From Gossypium raimondii (Eukaryota > Streptophyta > Magnoliopsida > Malvales > Malvaceae): 64,000 nt of DNA. Below are positions 16,202 through 28,900 of this stretch, in pieces; positions within the stretch are counted from its first letter, which is position 1, and each line of letters opens with the position of its first letter. The notes beneath the pieces were generated by a model, which worked only from the letters and a program-made list of their open reading frames with translations, did not search any database and was not told the origin of the DNA. Location of the stretch: NCBI RefSeq assembly GCF_025698545.1, contig NC_068570.1, forward strand, positions 58,671,924 through 58,735,923. The letters are read 5' to 3'. The position numbers and the translations under genes are program-made.

Positions 16202-16583
16202 GGTAAACTATAAAAATAGTCATTTTTGTTTGACTCAAATTACATTTTTAGTCACTTATGTTTGAAATATTACGTTTTAGTCACTTATGTTATCATTTTG
16301 TTACGAAGTCGTCACCCTACCGTTAAGCTCCGTTACCTCCCTAACAGCGGTCCTACGTGGCGGTCCTACGTGGCAGTCCAAATTAAATTTATTTAATTAA
16401 AAACCTATTTTCATCCCAACAACTAGACATGCAAAATGATTGCATTTGGACTGCCACGTAGGACTGTCGTTAGGGAGGTAACAAAGTTTAACGGTAGAGT
16501 GACCACTTCTTAACAAAATGATAACATAAGTGACTAAAATGTAATTTAAGGTAGACAAAAGTGATTATTTTTGTAATTTACTC
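16202..16583. mobile_element. Foldback MITE with long terminal inverted repeats
   Basis: The left arm begins GGTAAACTATAAAAATAGTC and includes TTTTAGTCACTTATGTTATC, TAACAGCGGTCCTACGTGGC and a GGCAGTCCAAAT box. The right arm is its reverse complement over about 180 bp, leaving a short central loop near 16400-16430. The left arm contains a small internal duplication of CGGTCCTACGTGGC. No coding capacity. The flanking target duplication is not clean. Confidence 0.75.
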
Positions 16584-17139
16584 TATTAATTTTTATAGAT
16601 ATTTTACTATTTACTATATAAATGAAATAAAATGACAAAAATACTCTCTTGAAGTAATATAATTTACTTTATAAAATAAAGATATTTTCGTCATTTCCGC
16701 TAAATTGGTGCTCCATTAAAACTTTAACCTTTTGACATCAAACTTTCTAAAGGATTTAATATTAATAAAGATAAATAAAAAAAACTAGACACATATCAAC
16801 CTTGTATAAAATAATTATTCATTAATAAATAAAAATATGTGATGATAATGATATTTATAATTTTAAAAATTCTCTATACCAAAGATTAAATTTATAATAA
16901 TAAATTATGAAAGTATAGAAAACAAAATTAAGAAGATGGAAATAAAATTGGATTAAATTAATACATCATGGAATTAATTAACACTTGTAACTTAGAGATG
17001 TCCAACATTTCTAAATATATTTTCAAATTTGACTAATTTTGTTAATTAAAAAATCACGAATGTCAGCTTTACATATGTCAATAAAATAAAATTGATTGTT
17101 ACTTTTAATAGTGTTTGGAATAAGTTTTTGAATTGGGTT

Positions 17140-17405
17140 AAATTATTTTTTAGGGTCTGAATTTGGTAATTATTTTTGTATTGGGGTTTAAGTAAAAAAT
17201 CGCTTAAGCTCCAATGTGAGAATAATTGTCAAGTTCAGGCCTCAATATGGAAATAATTGTGAAGTTTAGGGGTCGACTTGGACAAAAAAAATGGTTCAAG
17301 CCTAAATGTGGGAATAGTTGCTTATTTCAGTCCTAATATAAGAACAATTGTCAAGTTTAAGACCTAATATAGGAATAGTTGCCAAATTCAAACCCTAAAT
17401 AGTGA
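17140..17405. repeat. Minisatellite-like run of about five diverged units
   Basis: A phrase of the form AATATGGAAATAATTGTCAAGTTCAGGCCT recurs about five times with substitutions, for instance near 17215, 17245, 17305, 17335 and 17365. No coding meaning. It may be the degenerate interior of an old element, since similar reference phrases flank many MITEs here. Confidence 0.55.
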
Positions 17406-17747
17406 TTTAATCCTTTTGAATTTCTACAACTTTAAACATGCTTTAATAAATTCAAATAATACCAATTTTGCTAAAGAAATTGGTGCCCTAGATTAAAGCC
17501 GGTTAAAATATACTATAAGTCCTTATATTTATCAAAATTTTAAAAATTAAAAAGATTAAATTCTTGAAAATAAAAATACAAGGGATAAATTTTAAATTTT
17601 CAAAGAATACAGGAACTTATGACAAAATTTAACCATTAAAGTCTTTTGAAGGACTCAAGGGTGTAGGTGGCGGACAGGAACTCTTTGGTAAATATATGTA
17701 GTATCAAAATGAACTTGTTTTCGCTTAGCTGCATGTGTTTTTTTCTC

Positions 17748-18515
17748 TCAGCAACCAAGAGAAACCCTAACCAATATATTTAGGATAAACTACACTTAAG
17801 GTCATTAACTATTAGTAAATTTATAATTTGGTTACTTAATTTCAAAAGGTTACAAAACGATCACTAAATTAGTTGAAAGTTTTCATTTAAGTCACTAGGT
17901 TATTAAAATCACTCTTGTATAGTCTTCTTTGCTTGCATCGCCTACATTAATTGAAAGCTTTCTTTTCACTTCTCTTCTATAGTTCAATTTATTTTCATAA
18001 AACAACTTTGAATGTTTTGAATCTGTAAGCCAAAATCCAAACATCATTCTTCTTTGATCTAAAACATTGATCGTCAAATCAACTTAGATATAAGGTATGT
18101 TCTTCTACTCATCAATGAGTATTGATCCATTATATCAATCATCGAGTCATTGCTTGGAGCTTGCTAGTCAGATTTTTTAAAAGAAAACTTAATAACTAGT
18201 GACTTAAATAAAAGCTTTCTAATAGTTCGATGATTTGAATAAAAATTTCTAGTTCAATGACCATTTTGTAACATTTTAAAGTTGAATGATCAAATCATAA
18301 ACTTACTAATAATTTGGTGACCTTGAATGTAATTTATCCATATATTTAATCAAATTTTGGTAGCTTCCAACCATAAATTGGTGATTATCAAGTTAAGTAC
18401 AAAATTATTAAAACAACTCATATTTTAGGAGAAAAGAGTAATTCAGCACTTTTTATAAAAAATATCAAAGAAATTTATCTAACACAAAAATTAATTAAAG
18501 AGAAAAAAAAAATAA
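17748..18515. repeat. Dispersed copy of the intronic 230-bp repeat, split by a Mutator-like MITE
   Basis: 17748-17782 (TCTCAGCAACCAAGAG, then CCCTAACCAATATATTTA) and 18340-18515 (CAAATTTTGGTAGCTTCC, then AACTCATATTTTAGGAG) together make one unit like those in the tandem array at 6120-7690. The two halves rejoin exactly when the inserted element at 17783-18339 and one copy of its 9-bp target duplication are removed. Confidence 0.75.
17783..18339 (-). mobile_element. Non-autonomous Mutator-like foldback element, copy 1, with a perfect 9-bp target duplication
   Basis: The element begins GGATAAACTACACTTAAGGTC. The reverse complement of its right end begins GGATAAATTACATTCAAGGTC, and similarity continues for roughly 150 bp. 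It is flanked by ATATATTTA on both sides (17774-17782 and 18340-18348), a perfect 9-bp duplication as made by Mutator-like transposases. A 60-codon reading frame inside it is not conserved between copies and is not considered a gene. The interior is inverted relative to copies 2-4. Confidence 0.85.
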
Positions 18516-18810
18516 TGAAGTGGAAGGAATTTTTTTCTTTTATAAAATAATCTCTTATGGAGAATATTAACAGTTTAATGCATTAGAATTCATGTCTTTT
18601 TAACATGTTATAACAATAATAATAACAACTAAATTAAAATTTAATTGACGAGAAAAAGAGGATAAAACAATATTTTAATCCTTAAACTTGATAATTTTTT
18701 TTGACTTGGTCCCTGGTTTTTTTTTCTACATTAGTTTTAAAATTTAATTTTTTTTTTCTAATTTGATCTTGAACTTGGATTTTTCATTAAGGTGTGATGA
18801 TATGTCATTA

Positions 18811-19152
18811 AGGGTGTAATCGAGCCAAGTTGAGCTCGAATATTGTCAAGTTCGAGCTCCACTCGAAATTTGGAGCTTGAGCTCGATCAAATATTTATTT
18901 TTAAGCTTGAGCTCAACTTAAGATATAATTGAACTACTCGAGCTCGGCTCCATAATTAAGCTTAGTGCTAATAATATATATTAAGGGTAATAATGTAAAA
19001 ATATGAAAAGCTCAATAAGGTTCGCGGGTTGTTTGAGTCAAGTATTACTAAGCTCGAATTCGGCTCGATCAATAGTTTAAGCTCGAGTAGTAATTACCAA
19101 ATCGAGTTCGAATTTTTTTGAGTCGAACTCAAGTAGCTTGCAATCACCAATG
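18811..19152. mobile_element. hAT-like MITE rich in GAGCTCGA motifs
   Basis: The left end is AGGGTGTAATCGAGCCAAG and the right end reads as CATTGGTGATTGCAAGC on the other strand. The interior is full of GCTCGAG/GAGCTCGA boxes in both orientations. It is flanked by TGTCATTA (18803-18810) and TGTCATTT (19153-19160), seven of eight matching, consistent with an 8-bp hAT-type duplication. No coding capacity. Confidence 0.6.
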
Positions 19153-19903
19153 TGTCATTTACACCCTATGTGGTACTCTAAGATTGTACTACATTATCAC
19201 CTATAAATTTAAAAAATACAAAAAAATTTATAAATAAAATTTTATGATATTTTATAAAAATTTCAAGTGATATTGCTGTAACTTGACTCATTAACTATAT
19301 TATGTTATAAAATTATTATATTAATTATATATATTAAATAATTATTATATATATGTATTTATACTTATATTAAATCACTAACCTAATACAATTTTAAAAA
19401 ATTTATCCAACTAAATAACCAAACCCAAAATATAAAATTTTAAAATTTATATATAATACAATAGAATATTTATTATATTTATGGTGGTGTTTATTAAAAT
19501 AAATTTTTTAATGTACTTTTAATGTGTTAAAAGACTTTCATTTTAGTATGTTTAGTGTATTATATATTTTTATAAATTTATTTTTAAATAAAAATTTAAT
19601 TTTAAAAAAATTAAATATGGGTGAAATGGGTCGAGTTTTATCTTTTTAAAACTATACTAAGTTCGGACAAAAAAAATTCATTTTTCAAATTCAACCGAAT
19701 TCGAACTTCAAAGAAATATCCAAGATATCACCACCTCTGCGTTGAACCTAGTCGCAAAACAAATCCAAATAACCTTCTATAGTGTACAAAACCAAAACCA
19801 CAACCACATTCGGCGCGTGACTCTACGTTCCGACCTTTTTTTTAAAGATAAACCGCATAGTTTAACACACAGAAGTTACTAAAACCTCGCAAAGCTTTTA
19901 ACA

Positions 19904-22900
19904 ATGGCAGCCCAAGCCGAGTACTTCATCGAAACTCAACTTCCCAATCACCAAAAACACTACGGTTCCTTCACTTTCCCTTCGATTCTATCGCCGAACC
20001 CTAAATCGAGCCCTTCTTCACTTTCCGTTTTCACCGAAGCCATCAAATCTCATAAACCTTTTCTCGATTCATTGTTGCTCAAATCCGGAGCTTTGCTCTT
20101 CAGGGGATTCCCAGTGAAAACGGCCAAAGATTTCAACGACGTCGTCGAGGCTTTCGGCTTCGAAGAGTTGCCGTACGTCGGCGGGGCAGCTCCTCGGACT
20201 AACGTCGTCGGTCGTGTTTTTACTGCAAATGAATCGCCGCCTGATCAAAAGATTCCTTTTCATCATGAGATGGCTCAGGTAATTTACTCAAATTTGACTA
20301 AATTATGAATTCATGATTGAACGGTTTTGAATTAGTATGTTCTTTTTTTATACATTATCCAATTTATATTTATGTGAAAATTTAATACATGGGTATAATT
20401 ATGGTTTTAGTCCTCTATCATGCACGTACAAAGCATATCGACGTACGATTCTGTTGCGCGGAAGCATGTAAAAGAGTAAAATTATTGTACTAAAAAATCA
20501 CACTAAATTCAATTCCCAGGAAAGAGAGGTAGATCACGAGGATCACTTAAGTACCAGGTCTTTCCTAGCCAAAATATCCATATATCGTAATTTAATAGCA
20601 CAATAAATAACTACAATCACACTCGCAAAATATACAAAATAAACAATAAAGAACACTAGAATTTTAACGAGGTTCAGCAAAATTTGCCTACGTCCTCAGG
20701 CACTATCAAATATATTTAACTCCAAAATACAAGTGAAAATTTACAAGGAGAGAGAATAATTGCCTTAAGTAGAGAATGACAAATGTGGGATGTTAAAATG
20801 AGAAATAGTTAGGCCTATTTATAGTTGAAGCTCAATGATCAACTTGTAAAGTTCCTATACAATTAGGGACCAAAATTGCAATTATCCCAAGCCAAATTTC
20901 AACCCAAAAATCTGTGCCTTAAATGTTTAGATTTTCGGTACCAATTGTTTGACACCAATATCTTTGACTTTTCAAAGATGGATCGCTGCCAATAATCTCC
21001 ACCTTGAAGATTTGATTAGGATAATCTTATCTTCACACAATTCTTTCTGCCTTTGATAATAATACTTGATAGTGCCTTATTCAACTGTTAAACTTGCAGG
21101 ATATTGATCAAGTTCAAACAATGTTCGAACTTGATTGTTGTTACCACATTGGTCATCATATCTGCGGGATTATCTGCAGTCTTAATATTCTGAAGACGAA
21201 TTTTTCCCTTATCAATAATTTTCCGCACAAAATGGAATCGTACGTCGATATGCTTTGTACGTGCATGATAGATTTGATTATTTGCTAAATAAATAGCACT
21301 TTGACTATCACAGTACACATTAATATGCACCTGAACCAATCCCAAGGTTTTAATCATACCTTGTAACCAAATTGCTTCCTTTACAGCCTTTGTTACAGCC
21401 TTGTATAGGGGTGAGCAAAACTCGATTTGACTCGAAAAAATCGAAAAAAAATTCGAATTTCGAGTTAAACGAATCGAGTTATTCGAGTTAATCGAGTTAT
21501 TCGAATCAACTCGATTTTTTTCAATTCGAGTTGAATCGAGTTCGATTTTGAATTGAATAACTCGAATAATTGAATAATTGAATATCAAATTATAATATTT
21601 TACATTTTACTCCAAACTCCCAAACCTTTTACTTTTCCTCAAAACTTTTACTCCTTCCCACTTTCCTCCAAAACTTTTACTCCTCCCTCCCTCCCAACCC
21701 CCAATCTACCCAAAATTCATTTCCCACCAAAATTTTACTCTCCCATTTATTTTTTCTCAAAATTTTACTCCCAAAACCCTCAAAACCTTTTATTTTCCCC
21801 AAAATTTTACTCCTCCCACTTTTCCCTAAAACTTTTATTCCTTCCCATCTCACATCCCATCTATCCCAAACCCTCCCCTCCAATTTTTTTAATATTTTCC
21901 TCCAAAATTTTACTCCCTATTTACTTTCTCTCAAACTTTTATTCCCCAAAACTTTTATTTTTCCCTAAACTTTTACTTCTCACCCTTTACTCCCAAATAA
22001 AAATCAAAATATCCAAAAAATCACTAAACATAAATAGTAATAATTTTATTTATATCTACTATTTATATTATTAAATTAAATTTCACATTTTATATTATTT
22101 ATATTATTGAATTGTTTAGTCAAAATTGAATTATTAATTATGCCATAAAATATTAGTGTTAAAATTTTATATTGGTATCAATTTCACATTTTATTTTAAA
22201 ATAACTTTTATTAAAAATCATATTTTTACATTTAATATATTTTTAATTCTAAAATACATAGTGACAAGAATCAAGATAATTGAAACAACTAAGCAAGCAA
22301 AGAAGCTAACCGGTATATAAAAATTAATAAATAAATTATGAAGTGATGAAAGTTAATAAAAAAATTGATTAAGGTGGACAAATTTTATTACAATGGGTGA
22401 CAATGGTTACAAGGATCCGAAATTATTTTTTAAAATTTAACTCGAACAAATAGATTCGATTCGATTCGAATTCCATCTCACTCGACTCGATTCGAGAAAA
22501 CTTCAAATAAAGTTAGGATGATAAAATGAGATTCGAAAACTCGATTAACTCGAAAATTTTCGATTCGATTCGATTCGATTCGATTCGATCGAATGCTCAC
22601 CCCTAGCCATGCATTCGGCTTATGTGGTTGACAACGCAACTGTAGACTGCAGTGTAGACTTCCAACTTATTGGTCATCCAGCAAGTGTAAACACATAACC
22701 GGTGGTTGATTTTCGTTTGTCCAAATCACCGGCATAATCAGAATCAACGTATCCAATAACACCTTTACCAAGTGTAGTATCTTGCTTGAACAGTAATCCA
22801 ACATTCACGGTCTTCAAAATATACCGTAGAATCCATTTCACAGCTTGCCAATGTCATTTTCCAAGATTATGCATGTTCCTGCTCACTATACTAACTGCCT

Positions 22901-25900
22901 ATGAAATGTCGGGTCTTATACATACCATTGCATACATCAAGCTACCCACTACATTGGAATACGGAACTTGTAACATGTATTCTTGTTCCGTATTCGTCGA
23001 AGGAGATAGTTGTGCAGAAAGTTTGAAATAAGAAGCCAACGGGGTACCTCTGAGTTTTTGTCTTTCGTTCATGCCAAAGCTAACGTAGTACTTTCTTCAA
23101 ATACTGCTTCTGAGACAAGCTAACTCTGCCATGAGCTCTATCTCTACATATTTCCATGCCAATAATCTTCTTAGCTTCACCTAGATCTTTCATCTCAAAC
23201 TCGAGATTGAGTTGAGTCTTCAATCTCTCAATCTCAACTTTGCTCTTAGATTCTATCAGCATATCATCAACATATAAGAGCAAGTATATGAAAGTTCCTA
23301 CTTGTAGCTTCTGAAAATACACGCAATGATCAAATTTACTTTTCATCTACCTTTACCCTTTCATGAACTGATCAAATCGCTTGTACCACTGCCTCGGAGA
23401 TTGTTTCAATCCATAAAGCGACTTCGTCAGTTTGCAAACTCAATTTTCTTTATCAGCAACCTTGAATCCATCAGGCTGAGTCATATAGATTTCCTTTTCC
23501 AAATGATCGTGTAAAAATGTTGTCTTCACATCAAGCTGAACTAGTTCAAGGTCATATTGCGCAACCAAGGCTAGCAAAATCCGAATAGACGAATGCTTCA
23601 CAACTGGAGAAAACACTTCATTGTAGTATATTCCTTCTTTCTGAGCGTAACCCTTTGTTACCAATCTAGCCTTGTATCGAATTTCATTTTTACCAGGAAA
23701 TCCTTCCTTCTTTGCATATACCCATTTGCATCCAATTGCCTTTTTTTCCTTAGGCAGTGTCACCAACTCCCAAGTCCTATTTTTATGAAGAGACTGTATT
23801 TCTTCATTCATAGCTTGCTTCCATTTTACACCATCAGGGTTACTTATTTCTTCTGTGTAAGTAGAAGGAACATCATCATCTGCAATTGGAAGTGCATAGG
23901 AATCTCTCTTCTTACCCAAAATTCCTTGCCCAACCCAGCATTTGACAACATACATTGAACTTTCTCCAGTATAGTCCGATTTATACGTTCTGTCACCCTA
24001 TTCTGCTGTGGTGTATCTCGAACAGTGAAGTGTCGCACAATGCTCTCATCTTGACATACTTGTAGAAATGAGTCATTTTTGTACTCAGTATCATTATCTG
24101 ATCAAAGTCGTTTGACCTTTCGACCAGTCTGAGTTTCCACCATCTTCTTCCATTTTAGAAATGCATCCAAAACTTCACTTTTTCTTTTCATTAGATACAC
24201 CCATACTTTTCTTGAATAATCATCAACATTTGGTAGTGCTCGAGGACGAGGCAAAATTTATTTAACGTCGTTAAAATTTTGTGTTCTTTTATTGTTTATT
24301 TTGCATATTTTGCGAATTTGATTGTAGTGATTTATTGTGCTATTAAATTACGATAGAGGGATATTCTGACTAGGAAAGACCTGGTACTTAAGCGATCCTC
24401 GTGATCCATATCTCTTTCTTGAGAATTGAACTCAGTGTGATTTTTTAGTATAATAATTTTACTCTTTTACACGCTTCGGCGCAACAATAGGTATCAGAGC
24501 TAGATTCGTACTTAGAGAATACGATCGTTTACGATACTATTTATGTATACGGTATTGTTCATCCACGGAACTATTTACGTTGACGGTATTCACGTATACA
24601 GTAGTTGGGATTGAGGAGAAAAATGGCAGAAGTGTCGTCATCAATAAAGACTACCGTGACCAATACAAAATTTGAAGTAGAGAAATTTGATGGTACCAAT
24701 AATTTTGGTATGTGGTAATGTGAGATCCTCGATAAAGTAACAAAATAGTGCATACCTCCCAAAAAGCCACTTTGGTAGTTCCCCACGTCCTTTGTGAGCG
24801 TAGTCGAATTCCTTCGTATTGTGAATTGCTGAACCAAATTTTACCCACGTTTGCTTGCCCAGAGCACAATGTTCATAGAATTCCAATTTGCAAGAATTTG
24901 CACCTTTCAACAAGCCTTGCTTCGCCAAAATTTGCAAAGCTTTTTCACCAGCATGTCCTAATCGCATATGCCATAACCTGGTAGCCTCTGAATTTGCATA
25001 TTTCGCAGAAACCGTTGATGTTGATCCAATAACTGTACTTCCATTTAGATAGTACAAGTTATTTCTTCTAGTGCCTTTCATCACAAATCAATACCCATTA
25101 CTACCTTTAATAATCCATCTCTCAAAGTATTGTGAGCCTTTTAGATTCTAGGGCCCCTAATGAGATGAGATTTTTCTTCAAGCTAGGTACATAACGAACA
25201 TCTGTCAAGACTTGGATTGAGCCGTTGTGATTCTTCAATTTGATTGTACCTACTCCCATTGTCTTACAAGCACTATCATTGCCCATAAAAACAACTCCAC
25301 CTTCTAGTTCTTTGAGACTAGAAAACCAGTCCTTATTAAGACACATATGGTAAGTACATCCTGAATCTAAAATCCACTCATCCGTATGGCATGTCATTGC
25401 CATGCCAACCAAGCTAAAATCTGACTCCTTATCATGCTCCGCTACACATGCATCAGAAATGGCCTTGCCCTTTTGTAACTTAGGACAATTCTTTTTCTAA
25501 TGCCCTTTCTCACGACAAAAATCACATTCATCTTTGGCGAGTCTCCCTTTGGACTTACCCCTTCTACCAGGTTTGTTACTGTGTGAACGACCTCTTACTG
25601 TTAAGACTTCTGCAGTTGTATTTCTGTGATCTCTTTTATCTTTCTTTCGAGTCTCAGATCTATACAATGCACTACAGACTGCATCAAATGTGATCGTATC
25701 CTTCCTATGAAGCAATGTGGTGGTAAGATGATCATATTCATCAGGAAGAGAATACAACAACAATAATGTATTGTCTTCATCTTCAAATTTCTCATCCAAA
25801 TTTAACAAGTCTGCTAAAATTTTATTGAATGAGTTCACATGGTCATTCATCGACATACCGGGTGCATACGTAAATCGATAAAGTTTATTTTTCATATAAA

Positions 25901-28900
25901 GCCTATTTTCAAAGACTTTATGTTAGAAACTTTTCTTCTAGTGTATCCCACAACTTCTTCGCTGATGTCTCCATCATGACAGAGTACTTCTGCTCTTTGG
26001 CCAAACATAGGCGGATTGTACCACACGTTTGTCTATGGATCTTGGCCAACTTTTTATCATCCATCTTGTCATGTTTTTCTTCAAGGGTTATATCCAGCTC
26101 TTGCTGACATAAGACATCCAGGATCTCACATTGCCACATACCAAAATTATTGGTACCATCAAATTTATCTACTTTAAATTTTGCATTGGTCACGGTAGTC
26201 TTTGTTGATGACGACGCTTCTGCCATTTTTCTCCTTAATCCCAACTACTGTATACGTGAACAGTACCGTCAACATGAATAGTATCGTGCATGAACAATAC
26301 CGTATACTTAAATAGTATCGTAAACGGCCGTATTCTCTAAGTACGAGTTTAGCTCTGATACCAATTGTTACGCGAAAGCGTGTAAAAGAGTAAAATTATT
26401 GTACTAAAAAATCACACTAAGTTCAATTCCCAAGAAAGAGAGGTGGATCACAAGGATCACTTAAGTACCAGGTCTTTCCTAGCCAGAATATCCCTCTATC
26501 GTAATTTAATAGCATAATAAATCACTACAATCACACTCGTAAAATATGCAAAATAAACAATAAAGAACACTAGAATTTTAACGAGGTTCAACAAATTTTG
26601 CCTACATCCTCGGGCACTACCAAATATATTTCACTCCAAAATACAAGTGAAAGTTTACAAATAAGGAGAGAACAATTGCCTTAAGTAGAGAATGGCAAAT
26701 GTGGGATGTTAAAATGAGAAATAGTTAGGCCTATTTATAGTTGAAGCTCAAGTATCAACTTGCAAAGTTCTTATACAATTAGGGACCAAAATTGCAATTA
26801 TCACAAGCCAAATTTCAACCCAAAAATATGTGCCTTAAATGTTTAGATTTTCGGTGTCAATTGTTTGACACCAATATTTTTTACTTTTCAAAGATGGATG
26901 GTACTTGAAAATCTAAGCATTTAAGGCTGATTTTTGGGTTGAAATTTAAATTTTGTGATAATTGCAATTTTGGTCCCTAGAACTATAAACTAAACTTAAT
27001 GCATTAATTTGTAAAATTAAGATAAAAACTACAAAATTTCTTTATTAAAATCTTTGTTCTTTATTGTTTATTTTGCATATATTTAAGTGATACGATTATT
27101 GACTCGTGATCCATATCTCTTTCTTGAGAATTGAACTCGGTGTGATTAGAGAAAATGATTTTATTGATGATTGGGATTGAGAGAAAAATGGCGAAGTGAA
27201 TACCGTGATACATTTGAAGTGAAAATGGTACCAATAATTTTGGTATGTGGTAATGTGAGATCTGATGTCTTATGTCAAAATTTGGATATAGCCATTAAAG
27301 AAAATGACAAGACAATGAATGTACAAGATGGTAAAAGAAGATCATGAGGGAGACATCATCAAGAAGTTGTGATACATTGAAAAGTTTCTGAAAATTTTGA
27401 AAATAGGCTTTATATGAAAAATAAACTTTATCGATTTAATGCCAGTATGTCGATGAATGACCATGAAATAAAGATAAAAGAAATCATAGAGATACAATTG
27501 CAGAAGTCTTAACAGTAAGAGGTCGTTCACACAGCAACAAACCTGGTAGAAGGAGTAAGTCCGAAGGGAGACCCGCCAAAGATGAATGTGCTTTTTGTCG
27601 TGAGAAAGGGCATTGGAAAAAGAATTGTCCTAAGTTAGAAAAGGGCAAAGCTATTTTTGATGTATGTGTAGCGGAGCATGATGATGAGTTAGACTTTAGC
27701 TTGATTGGCATGATAATGACATGTCATACGGATGAGTGGATCTTGGATTCGGGATGTACTTACCATATGTGTCCTAATAAGGACTGGTTTTCTAGTCTTG
27801 AAGAACTAGAAGGTGGAGTTGTTTTAATGGGTAATGACAGTGCTTGTAAGATAATGGGAGTAGGTACAATCAAATTGAAGAATCACAACGGCTCAATCCA
27901 AGTCTTGATAGATGTTTGCTTTGTACCTAGCTTAAAGAAAAATTTCATCTCATTAGGGGCCCTAGAATCTAAAGGGCTCACAATCACTTTGAGAGATGGA
28001 TTATTAAAGGTAGTAGCTGGGGTATTGACGGTGATGAAAGGCACTAGAAGAAATAACTTGTACTATCTAAATGAAAGTACAATTATTGGATCAACATCAA
28101 AGGTTTCTACGAAATATGCAAATTTAGAAGCTACCAGGTTATAGCATATGCGATTAGGACATGCTGGTGAAATTCTGGACTACGTTCACAGTGACGTGTG
28201 GGGACCTACCAAAGTGGCTTTTTTGGGAGGTATGCACTATTTTGTTACTTTTGTTGATGATTATTCAAGAAAAGTATGGGTGTATCTAATGAAAAGAAAA
28301 AGTAAAGTTTTGGATGCATTTCTGAAATGGAAGAAGATGGTGGAGACTTAGACTGGTCGAAAGGTCAAACGACTTCGATCAGATAATGGTACTGAGTACA
28401 AAAATGATCTATTTCTACAAGTATGTCAAGATGAGGGCATTGTGCGGCACTTCACTGTTCGAGATACACCACAATAGAATGGGGTGGCAGATCGTATGAA
28501 TCGGACTATACTGGAGAAAGTACGATGTATGTTGTCCAATGCTGGGTTGGGCAAGAAATTTTGGGCTGAGGCAGTTACATGTGCGTGCCATCTAATTAAC
28601 CGGTTGCCATCAGCTGCAATAAATGGTAAAACTCCTATGGAGATATGGATTGGTAAACCTGCTACTGATTATGATTCTTTACATGTTTTTGGTTCCACTG
28701 CATATTATCATGTAAAAGAATCTAAGTTAGACCCAAGAGCAAAAAAAGCATTATTCATGGGTATAACTGGTGGAGTAAAAGGATACCGTCTCTGGTGTCC
28801 TAATACAAGGAAGATTGTTTTCAGTAGAGATGTCACTTTTGATGAATCAACCATGATAAATTACAAGGATGATAAAACTAGTAGTACTTTGCCGCAGGTG

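Larger units (their letters stand above)
21088..25412 (-). pseudogene. Disrupted pol of copia A: protease, integrase, reverse transcriptase, RNase H
   Basis: Protease is at 25412-25122 with the active-site phrase ILDSGCTYHM. The pre-integrase zinc-finger part (HMRLGHAGEKAL, then CALGKQ) follows at 25084-24740. Integrase continues only below 24228, with an RDTPQQNR block, because a 506-bp reversed copia fragment splits it. Reverse transcriptase spans about 23860-23080 with LVQLDVKTTFLH and an intact YVDD. RNase H (ending near 21088) is split by the hAT-like element; its distal part carries CDSQSAIYLANNQIYHARTK. A TGA at 23440-23442 and several frameshifts prevent a full polyprotein. Confidence 0.88.
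20452..26901 (-). mobile_element. Ty1/copia retrotransposon A (defective), with internal hAT-like and copia-fragment insertions
   Basis: Minus-strand element in the dioxygenase intron. The 5' LTR is 26366-26901 and the 3' LTR 20452-20991 (540 bp). The 5' LTR is followed by ATTGGTATCAGAGC (reverse complement at about 26352-26365), the usual initiator-methionine tRNA primer-binding site. A polypurine tract, AAGGTGGAGATTAT, precedes the 3' LTR. Gene order is gag, protease, integrase, reverse transcriptase, RNase H, which defines copia. The first 7 or so LTR bases are missing at 26901, where element B abuts. Insertions at 21406-22605 and 24228-24733 and a deletion in the integrase tail near 23910 make it non-functional. 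Confidence 0.92.

Noticed and set aside
17895-18077. 60-codon minus-strand reading frame
   Set aside because: It lies wholly inside the Mutator-like MITE and the frame is not kept in the other copies.
22562-22590. Telomere-like or satellite array
   Set aside because: The period-5 CGATT run is a subterminal repeat of the hAT-like element, not a plant telomere repeat (TTTAGGG).
24641-25084. Independent host gene in the pre-integrase region
   Set aside because: It is copia A polyprotein (HMRLGHAGEKAL zinc finger) read into the reversed fragment.
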